A stretch of DNA of 24,694 nt from Bugula neritina (GCA_964035545.1 CAXIUT010000254.1:1-24694), one strand, 5' to 3'; shown: positions 8,388 to 18,236, numbered from the stretch's first letter. Notes: a model not told the origin generated them from the sequence alone. Numbers and translations: made by a program.

Positions 8388-10214
8388 TCAAATGTCAGCA
8401 AAAAGGATGTTGTAAGTTCGTTTGTTCCAATAGTCTTCTTCTCCATCATAATAAGCTCCAGGACCAGGAGCTCCTTTCTTCCCATCTCTAAATCTGGGAT
8501 CTTTGCTCTTAAATACACTGTTGTTCTTTAACATCTTAAGCTTTCTCTCTTCTCGATGCTTATCCTGAATTTCCTTAATGATATCATCATCTTCATAGTC
8601 TTCTTCAACCTTGGGAGCATCTCGAAATCTTGCTTCTCCCACTCCAAATCCAGGCTTCTTGATTACCAGGTCAGGGTCTTCCTCTTCCTATTTGATTACT
8701 CTCGTTGCAATATCATTGTGAATAATATTATAACTACCAATTGCAGGTACTATTTTCTTCTCATCAATAATCTTTCGATCTATTTTTGATTTAAAAGCAG
8801 AAGTGATTTCTTTTTCTCCATTTATTTGTTGAGGCTGATAAGACCCAGGTCCTGGTTGCTAATCTTCATCATTCTCTTTACTTCTGACTTAAGTAGACCC
8901 AAATTGTCCTCTGTATCCTCTCTGAATCTTGTAAATCAATTTATCTTCCATAGTGTTAGCGAGGTTAATATGTACCAGGACCAGGTATCTTAACATTAGG
9001 ATTTACAATAGAAGGACATCTAAGTTCTCCATCTTTAGCTTTCACTTCTTTTCTGTTTTTAGACTTCTTCCCAAACTTAAATCCGACATCATAACTTCCA
9101 GGACCAACAATAGCATGATTCACAGTCTGAGTTCCTTCTGTCCTCCTTCAAATCGTTTACTACCTCCAAAAGTTGAAGAGGACTTCTTTGTTCTTTGCCT
9201 TGAGACCTGAGATATTTCTAAATATGATCCTGGTCCTGGTGTAGTATCATCAATATACTCATACTAACTATCTTCATCAGAATCAATATGAGTTGAAACA
9301 GGTCCTCCTTTTTCAGAAAATATCCTACTTTATGTTTGATTTTAATATTTTTCCTCTTTGATTTGTTGATTAGCTTGGGTGAAGGCTCCTTTTCTTTGGT
9401 CCATAGTTCTCATGGTTTTGCTTGCAAAGTTAGAAGAAGGCTTATAGTTGTATAAAGGACTAATAGTAGCAGCTTAATATGTTCCTGGACCAACTAGAAT
9501 ATTATTTTTTTAATCATTTTTTTTTCCTTTAGGTTGAGACCAAGATGAACCTCTTGACTTGACCATATTGATATTAGGATTGTACTGTCCAGGTCCAACT
9601 CTATCATTTTTTTATCCTTGAAGTACTAAATCGGAGGCTAGTTGAGCTATAGCTCTGTATTTTAATTTTAATTATATCCATAAGCATGAATATTGGAAGG
9701 AATGGAAGGAATGGATTGATATTGATTGATGTTGATCAGGTGCTATAAAATTTTAGGTTTAGTAGTAGTTGTATTAGTACTGAGCATTTTAGGTCTAACT
9801 TAAATTCCTCTATGATTACTATGTCAATAAATAGATACTACTAACCAGGCCCAGGAGTTATAGCTTCCTCTTTCACTTCTCCAAACCTAGCCACTCCAGA
9901 TTTGAACACAGGATTAGGTCTCGATATCTACAATATTTTGATATCTTCAGTTTAGCTGGAGACAATTATTTTTTATCCATTATGTTGTGTATCAATATTA
10001 TAAGATCCAGGACCTACCATTGAGGCTAGAGCATTTGTGTTTTCCTTATGTTTAGGTTCCATGCTGCCAAAAGGAACATAAGCTTTAGGTATTTTATTTT
10101 AGTGATGGACTTCAAAGTTGTAGGCACCTGAATCTATTAATGGCTACCTGGACCAACTACCGGATTTACCTTTGCTACAGCAGGAGGCTTGTCACTTCTG
10201 AATACGAATGCCAT
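8388..10214 (-). CDS. PGPG-repeat (SHIPPO/ODF3-STPG-like) axonemal protein
   Basis: Structural protein of the family found in outer dense fibres and inside ciliary microtubules. About 568 residues carry eleven Pro-Gly repeats of the form GPG-x-Y: VVGPGAYN, MVGPGSYN, TPGPGEYN, VGPGQYNP, VGPGTYE, TPGPGSYLE, IVGPGSYD, IPGPGTYE, QPGPGSYQ, VPAIGSYN and APGPGAYYD. The spacing of 40-60 residues is usual for these proteins. Start ATG at 10214-10212, stop TGA at 8390-8388. Introns of 20, 20 and 26 nt (10128-10147, 9819-9838, 9601-9626) restore repeat motifs exactly. A fourth of 23 or 26 nt ends at 9138. A shift near 8945-8975 is explained either by a 31-nt intron, which would delete one GTY, or by an indel. 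CEP104 on the same chromosome is also ciliary. Confidence 0.88.
9138..9160 (-). other. Intron of 23 nt (or 26, to 9163), PGPG-repeat gene
   Basis: GTAAAC...GGACAG on the coding strand. Removal brings the frame to TQTVNHAIVGPGSYD. Two GT donors three bases apart are equally possible. Confidence 0.6.
9601..9626 (-). other. 26-nt intron, PGPG-repeat gene
   Basis: Starts GTACTTC and ends ATGATAG on the coding strand. Removal joins ELNEPPIE to VGPGQYNP. Confidence 0.7.
9819..9838 (-). other. 20-nt intron, PGPG-repeat gene
   Basis: GTATCTATTTATTGACATAG on the coding strand. Removal creates TPGPGEYNHRG, with TAG read as Glu. Confidence 0.88.
10128..10147 (-). other. 20-nt intron, PGPG-repeat gene
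   Basis: GTAGCCATTAATAGATTCAG on the coding strand. Removal joins VVGP-G to GAYNFEVHH and recreates the repeat motif. Confidence 0.92.
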
Positions 10215-10254
10215 TAAATTTATTATTATATGACTTAATATAACTGACAATATT

Positions 10255-10379
10255 AAGTTCAATTACCAGAACTCAACTATCATTCAATCATTACGTTAAC
10301 TATCATCTATCTAATTGTAAGTTCAGTTACCAGAACTAAACTATAATTCAATCATTAAGTTAACTATCATCTAATTGTC
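10255..10379. repeat. Imperfect ~62-bp tandem duplication
   Basis: AAGTTCAATTACCAGAACTC at 10255 recurs with few changes from 10319. Both copies run on through ATTCAATCATTA and TTAACTATCATCTA. The pair fills most of the gap between the PGPG-repeat gene start and the PPIL3-like stop, so it may carry that gene's promoter. Confidence 0.8.
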
Positions 10380-10578
10380 AAAAATAAAGAATTGCCTTTA
10401 AGTTAGCCTCTTAGTAGTTTTATATGATAATTAATTGAGACTTATCAAATCTGTTAATTTTCAGCGATAGGATTAGCATGAATAGTCACTTTATGGATTT
10501 TTATATCGTTCAAAGGTCTATCACTTCCATCTACTGGCTCCTTTTCCATTAATCCAAGGCCTAAAAACCATCTATTAT

Positions 10579-10598
10579 CTAGCTTAACACCAAAATAC
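10579..10598 (-). other. 20-nt intron, PPIL3-like gene
   Basis: GTATTTTGGTGTTAAGCTAG on the coding strand. Removal joins TAFAR to IIDGFEALDE, matching the cyclophilin family. Confidence 0.82.
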
Positions 10599-10817
10599 CC
10601 TAGCAAATGCAGTATACTGCTTATTCAATTTAGACATCCGATTGTATGTTATAAAAAATTGACTGCCATTCGTATTAGGTCCACTATTTGCCATTGAAAT
10701 TATCCCTCTCCGGTCCATGCTTGATACTATCAACCATTTAATCTTCAAAATGGCTACCATATATGCTTTAACTTTCTTTACCTGTTCCACTAGGATCTCC
10801 TCCTTGAATGATAAACC

Positions 10818-10838
10818 CTTAATTACTATTAAAAAAAC
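10818..10838 (-). other. 21-nt intron, PPIL3-like gene
   Basis: A GT-AG element that keeps the frame either way. Without it FNSNEG would be inserted in the conserved [14 protein letters not shown] block, so it is almost certainly spliced. Confidence 0.8.
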
Positions 10839-11009
10839 CTTTGATGTTACGATGAAAGATAGTGTTGTTGTACTTTCCACTAGCAGCCAAGGCTAAGAAA
10901 TTCTTCGAGGCTTTAGGACAAAGTTAGCAAAATAATTATAACTTGATGTTTCCATGAGTAGTGTGCAAAGTTATTGACATGGATCTCTATTGAGTCTATT
11001 CTCTCAAAA

Positions 11010-11207
11010 AACTATTACCAAATCAAAAGCTATTACCAAATCAAAAGCTATTACCAAATCAAAAGCTATTATCAAATCAAAAGCTATTACCAAATCAAAA
11101 ACTATTATCAAGTCAAAAACTATTATCAAATCAAAAGCTATTATCAAATCAAAAAACTATTATCAAGTCAAAAACTATTATCAAATCAAAAACTACCAAG
11201 CTATTTT
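11010..11207. repeat. 18-bp satellite, about eleven copies
   Basis: Unit CTATTACCAAATCAAAAG with variants ATTATCAAATC and ATTATCAAGTC. It begins about 30 bp upstream of the PPIL3-like start codon and fills the gap to the kinase gene. The 18-bp period leaves frames open on the plus strand (YYQIKS repeats), but no gene signal accompanies them. Confidence 0.95.
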
Positions 11208-11256
11208 AAATTAGGACAATAAAAAAGAAAATTATATTAAAAAAAAGTAAGAAGTA

Positions 11257-12253
11257 TCACTTTCTCAACATTTATTTGATACTGGCAGCATTGATTTCAT
11301 TTGAGAAAGTTTTGTTATCTAAAATAGTTTTCAATGAAAGTCTTTTCTCTGATCTGATTTGTAACATTCCCTCGATTAATGTCCTACTCTCTTTGTCTAT
11401 TCTTGCATGGTCTACTCTTTTGGAGTAAATATCATCCAGCAACTCTTCAGCTGTCTGTCCGCTGTAAGGAGTTTCCCCAGTATACAATTAATATAAAGCA
11501 ACTCCCAAAGACCATATATCTACAGTTCCAGCTATGGGGAGAATAGTTCTCTTGTTTGACAACCTTTAAGGACACATATAATCTAAAGTTCCAGAAAGAG
11601 AACTATCCACTTGACCTTCCTTGCTTATCAGTTAAAAATCGTTGAGATATACTTTCACTGAATGTCAGAAAATGTACTTTAACTGTCAACCATAAAATTG
11701 TCTAACTTGATGTCTCTGTGCATATAGCCTATCCGATGTAGTTCCTAAACTGCTTTAAGGACTTCCTTGAAAGCATAGAGAATGAACTGGAAGTGAGAAA
11801 CTGTATATCTGAGGGCAGAGTCTGAAAGAAAACGAGTAGAGATCGACTATAAAGTATAGGGATAATACTTCATCACAAACAACCGATAATCTTCAGACTA
11901 ACTGATCTAGAGTCTAAATAAATAATGAAATACACCTTAACTGTCCTTTCTAGAGAATAGTTTTGGAGAAACAACTTTTATTGCTGCTGATGCATACTTC
12001 GACATCCGTTAGTTTAAATTCTTTCAGTTATCTTGAGGGCTACAGTTTCTTAAGAGTTAACACGAGTTCCCTTCCACACAAGACTGTTGTTTGTTTAGGT
12101 AAGTAACTCCAGAAACTTAAAAGATGGAAAAATATTATTCCAAAAGCTAGGTTGGAGGCAAGGCTAAGATTCTTGGACTGGCTAGTAAGAACAAAAAGAA
12201 GTCTAAGGTTCTTCTTTCGAGATGTAGTTAAGGCAGGAAGAAGGCAGCTGCAT
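11257..12253 (-). CDS. Serine/threonine protein kinase
   Basis: Cytosolic kinase of 318 residues consisting of little more than the catalytic domain. The ATP lysine lies in TVALK (Lys74), the hinge in RLFVMKYYPYTL, the catalytic loop is MHRDIKLDN (HRD 172-174), the metal motif reads DFE (192-194) instead of DFG, and the activation segment ends GTLDYMCPE with the Glu coded by TAA. DIWSLGVALYELYTGETPY follows, again with TAA for Glu. The glycine loop is poor (LTETNNSLVWKG). Two 20-nt introns, 11914-11933 and 11658-11677, restore VKV-LEISESEDYR and DSE-MKVYLNDF. Start ATG at 12253, stop TGA at 11259-11257. The family is not clear; it looks most like ciliate ULK/CAMK-type kinases. The DFE change could lower or alter activity. 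Confidence 0.88.
11658..11677 (-). other. 20-nt intron, kinase gene
   Basis: GTACATTTTCTGACATTCAG on the coding strand, between the catalytic loop and the DFE motif. Removal restores the frame. Confidence 0.88.
11914..11933 (-). other. 20-nt intron, kinase gene
   Basis: GTATTTCATTATTTATTTAG on the coding strand. Removal yields ERTVKVLEISESEDYRLFVM across the C-helix and hinge region. Confidence 0.88.
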
Positions 12254-12587
12254 GATTTGGTAAAGGATAACTAATAGATTATGTACGAATCACTAATACA
12301 ACCACTTCATAACCACAATTGTAAGTATTTATCTCGAAACTGAGTTGACAAAATAAGATAAAACTGGACAGAAGTGATATTTTTAATCTCAAATAAGGTT
12401 ACTCGAATGTTTTTAAAAACCTTTAAAAGAACGGTAGTATTTTATTTAAATAAATGTATGCCAGAAATCATAGTCACTGTTATCCTACCATTTACTTCCC
12501 TTTTAAAACATTTTTTCTCAATCATACTCTCTTCCATTCCTTAATGCATCGGACCAATTTCATAATATACTCAAAATCATAAATAAA
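12254..12587. other. Gene-free gap upstream of the kinase
   Basis: About 330 bp of AT-rich DNA between the kinase start and the stop of the next minus-strand gene. It must include the kinase promoter. I see no repeat, RNA gene or conserved frame here. Confidence 0.45.
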
Positions 12588-13198
12588 TCATAAAGAAGTT
12601 TCTTTTTCTGGTTCAATTCTTAAGTCCAAAACATCATCACGTCTCCATACCAAAAGCAAGTAAATTAAAAAAAACAACACAGCCAAAAAACAAAAACACT
12701 TTTACTTCCACCTAGAATCTAGCTCCAATACTGGTGGACATAGCAAAGGTTTAGAACTTAAGATCATCACCAACAACTCATCTCCACTCTTGAATCTCTC
12801 AAAAGCTACTCCAATCAGCATATCAGATAACTTTGCATCAACCTCTATAATCTTCTATTTTTATTCATTTTCACAGACCATCCCTTTTTGCCTCCTCTTT
12901 TCCTTCAATGACATCTCCTCTTTTTTGCTTTGATTTTTACCAAACATATAAACAAAAGGAAACTCAGAAAATCTCTACTTTAAACGAGTTACCATATTTC
13001 TAACAGGTAAATCTTTGTTACAAAGCATGCTATATCAACAGTTATCTACATAGGTGGATCATTTGGCAGTTTTTATTCGTTCTGTTAGTTAAAAATCAAA
13101 TAAATAGGCACGCTGTTGGGATATAATTTCACCAATTTCTTAATCTAGGCTGTAATAGCCGCATCTCGATCTGAATCAACCTCATATTCAGGCACCAT
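12588..13198 (-). CDS. Atg8-like ubiquitin-fold protein with C-terminal membrane anchor
   Basis: A 196-residue protein. LVKLYPNSVPIYLIF, IMLCNKDLPVRNMVTRLKER and FPFVYMFGKN follow the order of Atg8/GABARAP (KYPxxIPVI, LVPxDLTVxxFxxxLRKR, AIFLFV). After a charged insert of about 35 residues, KLSDMLIGVAFERFKSGDEL resembles the Atg8 segment before its final strand. The usual C-terminal glycine for lipid attachment is absent. Instead there is a hydrophobic segment CFCFLAVLFFLIYLLLVW (about 161-178) and a short charged tail. A 20-nt intron (13030-13049) joins NDPPI to MLCNKDL. Start ATG at 13198-13196, stop TGA at 12590-12588. The gene is clearly coding; the Atg8 relation is an inference from spaced residues and could be wrong, the protein then being an unknown tail-anchored protein. 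Confidence 0.6.
13030..13049 (-). other. 20-nt intron, Atg8-like gene
   Basis: GTAGATAACTGTTGATATAG on the coding strand. Removal skips an in-frame TGA and joins NDPP-I to MLCNKDLPV. Confidence 0.85.
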
Positions 13199-13246
13199 TC
13201 CTAACTATTTAAATAAATATAATAATTTCAATAAAGATTTCATCGA

Positions 13247-14343
13247 TCAGTATGAATACTTTGCCTCAAAAAGAGATTCATTAGCATCTTTGTCTTTTGA
13301 TCCCTCGTACTTTCCCAATTGTGACTCAGAATTAGCCTTAGCTCGACTCATAAATGCAGTATGACCAGCTTAAAGGTTTTCATCCTTTCCAGACCAGGCC
13401 TTGATAGCACTATTCTGAAGAGCCCTTCCAAATGAAAAGCTAAGGAACCAAGGATGTCTGATATCAGTGATTTTGTTCATGTTATTGAGGTGCATAGATG
13501 CTTGCTCTTAAGTCTGTCCTCCAGATAAAAACTATATTACAATAAAGGTACTGTTACTCCTGCCAAAGCTGGAGGTACTGTCCTGGATAAAGCTCTCACA
13601 GTTCTTACTGCCTATTCGACTGAGTTATTCTCCTTCTTTCTAGGATGTTCAGAACCATAAAGAACCATGTTTGGTTTGAGTAAACATCCCTACAGCAATA
13701 CCTTATGGTTGAATAGCTCTCTAAAGACAGCACTCAACACTTTTTCAGTTATCTTTTGACAATCTTCTGCAGAGTGAGGTCCGTCAGATAAAATTTCAGG
13801 TTCAACGATGGGTACAAGCCCATTTTGTTGGCAAATCAAGGCATATTGAGCAAGACCAATTGCATTTTAGCTAATCGCTTTATCACTTGGACAGCCTTAT
13901 TCAATCTTAAGAACTGCTCTCCATTTGGCAAACCTGCAGCCCAATTTATAAAACTCAGCAGCCATTGCGGGCAATTCTTCGAGACCTTTTGTAAAACTTT
14001 CCTTTTTTGGAGTTTCTAACTCTCCTAATCCTTTATCAACTTTAATTCCAGCAACTATCCCTTTACTCCTGACGAATTAAGTGAAGTTGACTCCTTATTT
14101 GTTGGCTTGCTTGGCTGTCTCTGAGTGGAAGATGACTCCTGAGATATACTGTTCGAGTCCTTGAGCTGAGAGGAGCATCTCTCTGTATCTCCTTCTGTTT
14201 TCTTAATTGTTTTCTAGGGGGAGAGGGTCAAACTTTTTATCTACTGACTTGGGAGACTCATCAGCAGCTAAAATTCCTTTCCCTGGAGTGCATATCTTGG
14301 CAGCAGTCTCTATAAGTTCCTTGGAGAAATCTTTTGCCTACAT
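13247..14343 (-). CDS. Fructose-bisphosphate aldolase, class I
   Basis: Glycolytic enzyme that splits fructose 1,6-bisphosphate through a lysine Schiff base; 358 residues, close to the usual 363. From the N-terminus: [74 protein letters not shown], then LLKPNMV with the Schiff-base Lys223, and after a 20-nt intron (13532-13551) [27 protein letters not shown] and the C-terminal KYSY. TAA in IS-E-NA and TAG in LL-E-GCLLKP fall where animal aldolase has Glu, strong support for the glutamate code. Start ATG at 14343-14341, stop TGA at 13249-13247. It shares a 180-bp divergent promoter gap with the next gene. Confidence 0.96.
13532..13551 (-). other. 20-nt intron, aldolase gene
   Basis: GTACCTTTATTGTAATATAG on the coding strand. 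Removal restores ALAGVT-FLSGGQ, an invariant aldolase block. Confidence 0.95.
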
Positions 14344-14523
14344 ATCTGACGTAATATTTATAGTTAAGACCAAAAATAATATCAAATGAATATTTCAAAT
14401 ATTAAATAAAATAATATTACTCTTAATGATTAACCTTTAATAAATCAAAACTGAGTGTTCATTCAATTGTCAACTATTTTATAAATAAAAATGATTGAAA
14501 ATTAATAAAAATATAATAATAAG
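14344..14523. promoter_or_regulatory. Divergent promoter region, aldolase / C2-like repeat protein
   Basis: 180 bp of very AT-rich DNA between two start codons facing away from each other. No individual element is recognisable. Confidence 0.5.
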
Positions 14524-17346
14524 ATGGACTAAAATCCAGTGTAGCCCTTATCGTGTCAACCCACTAACTACTACTTTCAAATAATTATTACTCACTTAAG
14601 CTGCTCTTTTAATCAATAATCTATTCCATAATTTGTTTTTACTATCTCAAAAGGCAAGCAACTCTTCTAATTCACAAAAGTATTATCGGGTCAATGGGTC
14701 AATAAAACAACGATCATTGAACGTTAACGTCTAAATTTTGTAATTTTAAACTACCTTGGAGATAGACCATAATAGTTTTCATTAAAAATTTGTCTCCCAT
14801 CAAATCAATAAGATTAACATATCGGATAATACCTCATTGACTGTAATAATTTTATATAACACTACAATCTTAGTAACAAAGGAGCATTCCAACAAGAAAT
14901 GCCATTGGGAAATAACTATAATCTCAAAACATAAATATATGTTCAAAAAAATAGATTTGCAATAGAGAGGTTAGTAAGATAGATGCGTCATCCCAAAAAT
15001 AATAAGAAAATATGTTAATATCAACTTATAGAATAAAGATCTAAATAAATTAAAAATCTATAAAAATCAATCAATAAATAAAATAAATTTCATAGAAGTA
15101 AATCACCAAAAAGATCTATCTCAGATATTGTCAATCAAAGACTATCCCCAAAAAAATAATTAAAAATAAATCAATCAATCAAAGAACCTGAAAGTCTTAA
15201 TTAAAAAAATATAAAATAAAATATTTAAGATTATTAAAAAATACAAAACGTAAAAGAAAGAAAATAAATATAAAATATATAAATAGCTAGAGAAGATTTA
15301 TAAATCGAAAAATAATTCTTATTGATAAAAAAAGAAGATGAATTTGAAGTATTGAAAGAATAGAAAGAATAAGCTCAAGATTAAATAACAGTCTAAAATA
15401 AAGATATAGCTTGGATAAAATCTTAATAGAGAGTTGAAGTCTTGAAAGAAGAAGAGGCATAAGTTAAAGAGGCCTAAGTTAAAGAAGTCTAAGTTAAAGA
15501 GGCCTAAGTTAAAGAAGTCTAAGTTAAAGAAATCTAAGTTAAAGAGGTCTAAGTTAAAGAGGCCTAAGTTAAAGAAGTCTAAGTTAAAGAAATCTAAGTT
15601 AAAGAGGTCTAAGTTAAAGAGGCCTAAGTTAAAGAGGAAGAGGTCTAAGTTAAAGAGGCCTAGGTTAAAGAGTAAGAGGTCTAGGTTAAATAAGAACCTC
15701 GAGAAACATAAGAAGAGTTAGAGATAAGTAAAAAGGAGACAATTTAAGCAATAAGATAACTATAAGATAGATAATAAACAGTTGGCCAAGCATCAATAAG
15801 ATAACTTTAAATAGTAGAGGAAAATAAACTATAAAAAGATGAAATATAAAAGAAAGAATAAGATAAATAAGAGAAATAATAGGAGAGAGTCAAGATAGAA
15901 TTATAAGATCCACAAGCTATGCAAATATAACTGCAACAATAGACAGTAACTCTCAATTAATAAACTATATATAAGTAGAATAAGCTTCCTATCTTAAAAC
16001 CTTAACTAATTTAACAATCAAATGTTTAAATAGATATAGGATACAAACCATAAGAACCAATTCAGACAATTAAGAATAGATAAAAAGAATAAATAGAACA
16101 TTAATAAAATATTGAATCAGTTAAAAAGTAAGAAAAAATATAAAAAATGACTGTTTCAATAAGATAAAATCAATAAACTAAACTATAAATTTATTCATCA
16201 GAACCCATTCCTTCTTAATAGAAAACAAAAGTCATATTAAAAATAGAATAAGCTAAAGTAAAATATCCTCAATAAATTAAGCCTTTATAAGAAATCAAGT
16301 AATAACCAAAAGTTAAATAAGATATCAAAGGTAATTAAAATAAATAACTTCAATAAAATCCTTTTTAAATAAATTATAATGACATAACATTGTAAAAATA
16401 ATACTCATTTCAAATGACAAATTCTAACCTCAAAATATAAAACCATCTTAAAGAAACTCCAATCATTATCTAACCTGAATAAACTAAATATACTACCTCA
16501 AATATTTTATAACCTCTAAAACATATCTATTCAGAACCAAAAAAATTCATCCTACTCATCATCATCATAGTCCTAATCTTTATCATTAGTTTTATGCAAT
16601 CAATATTAAATTCAAAAGAAGCAGTAGTCTTAAATAAAATAACTCAAAAATAACAAGTATTCAAAAAAGTAACTTAAAAATAAAAATAACATACCAAAAT
16701 AAATAAATAAAATAAATAATCAAAAACTATTGGATAAAATTAAAATAAAAAGGAGAAGAAGGAAAAGAATAAAAAGGAGAATAATAAAGATAATAATAAA
16801 GAGAAGAATAAAGAGGAGAATGAGAAGAATAAAAAGGAGAAGAATAAAGAGAATAATAAAGATAATAATAAAGAGAAGAATAAAGAGGAGAATGAGAAGA
16901 ATAAAAAGGAGAAGAATAAAGAGGAGAATGAGAAGAATAAAGAGAAGAATAAAGAGAAGAATAAAGAGAATAATAAAGAGAAGAATAAAGAGAATAATAA
17001 AGAGGAGAATAAAGAGGAGAATAAAGAGGATAATAAAGAGGATAATAAAGAGGAGAATAAAAAGGAGAATAATAAAGAGAATAATAAAGAGGATAATAAA
17101 GAGGAGAATAAAGAGGAGAATAAAAAGGAGAATAATAAAGAGGATAATAAAGAGGAGAATAAAGAGGAGAATAAAGAGAATAATAAAGAGAAGAATAAAA
17201 AATAAAGATTAAAAAATAAGCAATCAAAAGTAGATCAATAATAAAAATAGCCAAAAGCTAAAACAAAATAGAAATAGCTAAAATATTCAAAGAAAAGAAG
17301 ATAAAACTCAAAATTAAGAAATTAAAAATAGCAATAGAATAAATGA
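14524..17346 (+). CDS. C2-like, Glu/Lys-repeat, single-pass membrane protein
   Basis: A 940-residue protein in one frame without TGA or intron; every codon was checked. Residues about 10-145 (YYFQIIIT, FVFTISKGKQLFEF, LNFVILNYLGD, HIGEYLIDCNNFI, KTEIYVQ) resemble a C2 beta-sandwich of the N-terminal C2 type. A highly charged region follows. Residues 316-392 are tandem pentads VKE-A/V/I-E, about 13 copies plus variants, with the last Glu of nearly every pentad written TAA. A hydrophobic segment FILLIIIIVLIFIISFM (about 675-692) is the only membrane span. The C-terminal 200 residues are Lys/Glu/Asn repeats (NKEENKEEN). Read with the standard code nothing of this gene is visible. Function unknown; it may link membrane to a filament or matrix. 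The plus-strand neighbour at 17391 starts 45 bp on. Confidence 0.87.
15469..15700 (+). repeat. 15-bp coding repeat (VKExE pentads)
   Basis: Unit GTTAAAGAGGCCTAA and close variants, about 13 copies, with 21-bp variants near the end. The pattern A, V, A, V, I, V then A, V, I, V suggests that larger blocks of several units were duplicated as well. Confidence 0.95.
16741..17200 (+). repeat. 12-bp coding repeat (KEEN/KEKN units)
   Basis: AATAAAGAGGAG-type units fill the C-terminal domain of the C2-like repeat protein. They read Asn-Lys-Glu-Glu/Lys/Asn in the gene frame, and leave long spurious arginine-rich and tyrosine-rich frames in the other phases and on the other strand. Confidence 0.93.
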
Positions 17347-17390
17347 TAAAAGTGTTAATTGATTTTGAATAACATTTGATATATAAGATA

Positions 17391-18236
17391 ATGAAGTAAA
17401 AAAGTAAAGATAAATTTCAACCTAAAAGTTTTACTATCCTGACTACAGGATAGTGTTTAAAACTTGATAAAAACAAAGTCAACTTCACGAAGTATCCCAT
17501 CTTTGCCTCTTCTTTCAAACAACTATCCTTAATCACCTAGCTAATGGACTACTTCGGATAAAATCAAAGAAAATAATTTCATCTCCTTAAACTCAAAATC
17601 AAAATACTACCTTTCCATAATAGCCACAACTATAACCTAGATAAAATCTTTACCATCAAAGCAGTCGAAAACGGATAAGAAGTACAAATCATGGATATAC
17701 CCATCAGATATGGAGAACCTCTCAACTTATTCATCAGAGCCAACATACCCGAACTATAAACTTCCACTGATATTTCAGGATCTCTTGAATTCCAAATAGA
17801 CTAACTCTCACCACTAGTCCTCCCCATCCACAGTAGAGGATAAGTCCCACAAGTCTTCTGTCTAAAATAACTGCAAGATAAAAGATCAGGGACCAAGATA
17901 ATAAAGATTCCTAGCAAAGGAACGATGAAGATTCCCTTTAAAAACTGTTCAAACATAAACTTTTCATTCGAAGTGAAGATAGTCGGCAGAGAAATCGATA
18001 AACCAGACGCAGATGGAGTCAGAATAAATGTCTTGCCTCTTCAACTAACTGCATAAGACAAAAAGAAAGATCCATGTTTAAGAGTAGATGCTAACTCTAC
18101 TTTCTGTGTCCACCTCTAACTGGAAATGCTGAAGAAAGACAATCCGATCAGAATAGCCAGAAGAATACTAGTCCTACAAGTGCAAGGAACTAAACTACTC
18201 TTTCCTTTCCCTCTGGAAATCATTATCACTGGATGA
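17391..18236 (+). CDS. Unidentified 281-residue protein, beta-rich
   Basis: One intact frame from ATG 17391 to TGA 18234-18236, no intron needed. The protein reads as alternating hydrophobic and polar strands, for example FHLLKLKIKILPFHN, KIFTIKAVENGEEVQIMDIPI, PLNLFIRANIPE, TMKIPFKNCSNINFSFEVKI and RRILVLQVQGTKLLFPFPLEIIIT, as in immunoglobulin-like or arrestin-like folds. No signal peptide or membrane span. I considered ASH/MSP-domain ciliary proteins and Vps26/arrestin-like proteins but found no decisive motif. Codon use (frequent TAA/TAG for Glu) is like its neighbours. It follows the C2-like repeat gene by 44 bp on the same strand, so co-expression is possible but unproven. Confidence 0.75.

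Larger units (their letters stand above)
10445..10980 (-). pseudogene. PPIL3-like cyclophilin with two frameshifts
   Basis: Peptidyl-prolyl isomerase of the small PPIL3 type, a spliceosome-associated cyclophilin in other eukaryotes. The frame from ATG at 10980 gives [40 protein letters not shown], then after a 21-nt intron [32 protein letters not shown] and, after a 20-nt intron, IIDGFEALDE; the end is DRPLNDIKIHKVTIHANP, stop TGA at 10447-10445. Active-site residues HR, Q and QFF are kept. One extra base in CCGGAG before AGGGATAAT and one missing base at TAATGGAAAAG break the frame; no GT-AG intron repairs either. Everything else looks functional, so this is a very young pseudogene or carries assembly indels. 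Confidence 0.8.

Noticed and set aside
11010-11207. CRISPR-like array
   Set aside because: Repeats are head-to-tail without unique spacers, and the genome is eukaryotic.
10974-11222. Plus-strand frames reading YYQIKS and AITKSK repeats
   Set aside because: They result from the 18-bp satellite period; no conserved protein or gene context.
12254-12587. Possible tRNA or other RNA gene in the larger gaps
   Set aside because: No cloverleaf with the conserved T-loop bases could be found by eye; a covariance-model search would settle it.
16727-17254. A 175-residue minus-strand frame rich in Tyr-Ser-Pro-Leu and a 160-residue plus-strand Arg/Lys/Ile frame
   Set aside because: Both are phase or antisense shadows of the Lys/Glu/Asn repeat in the intact 940-residue gene at 14524-17346.
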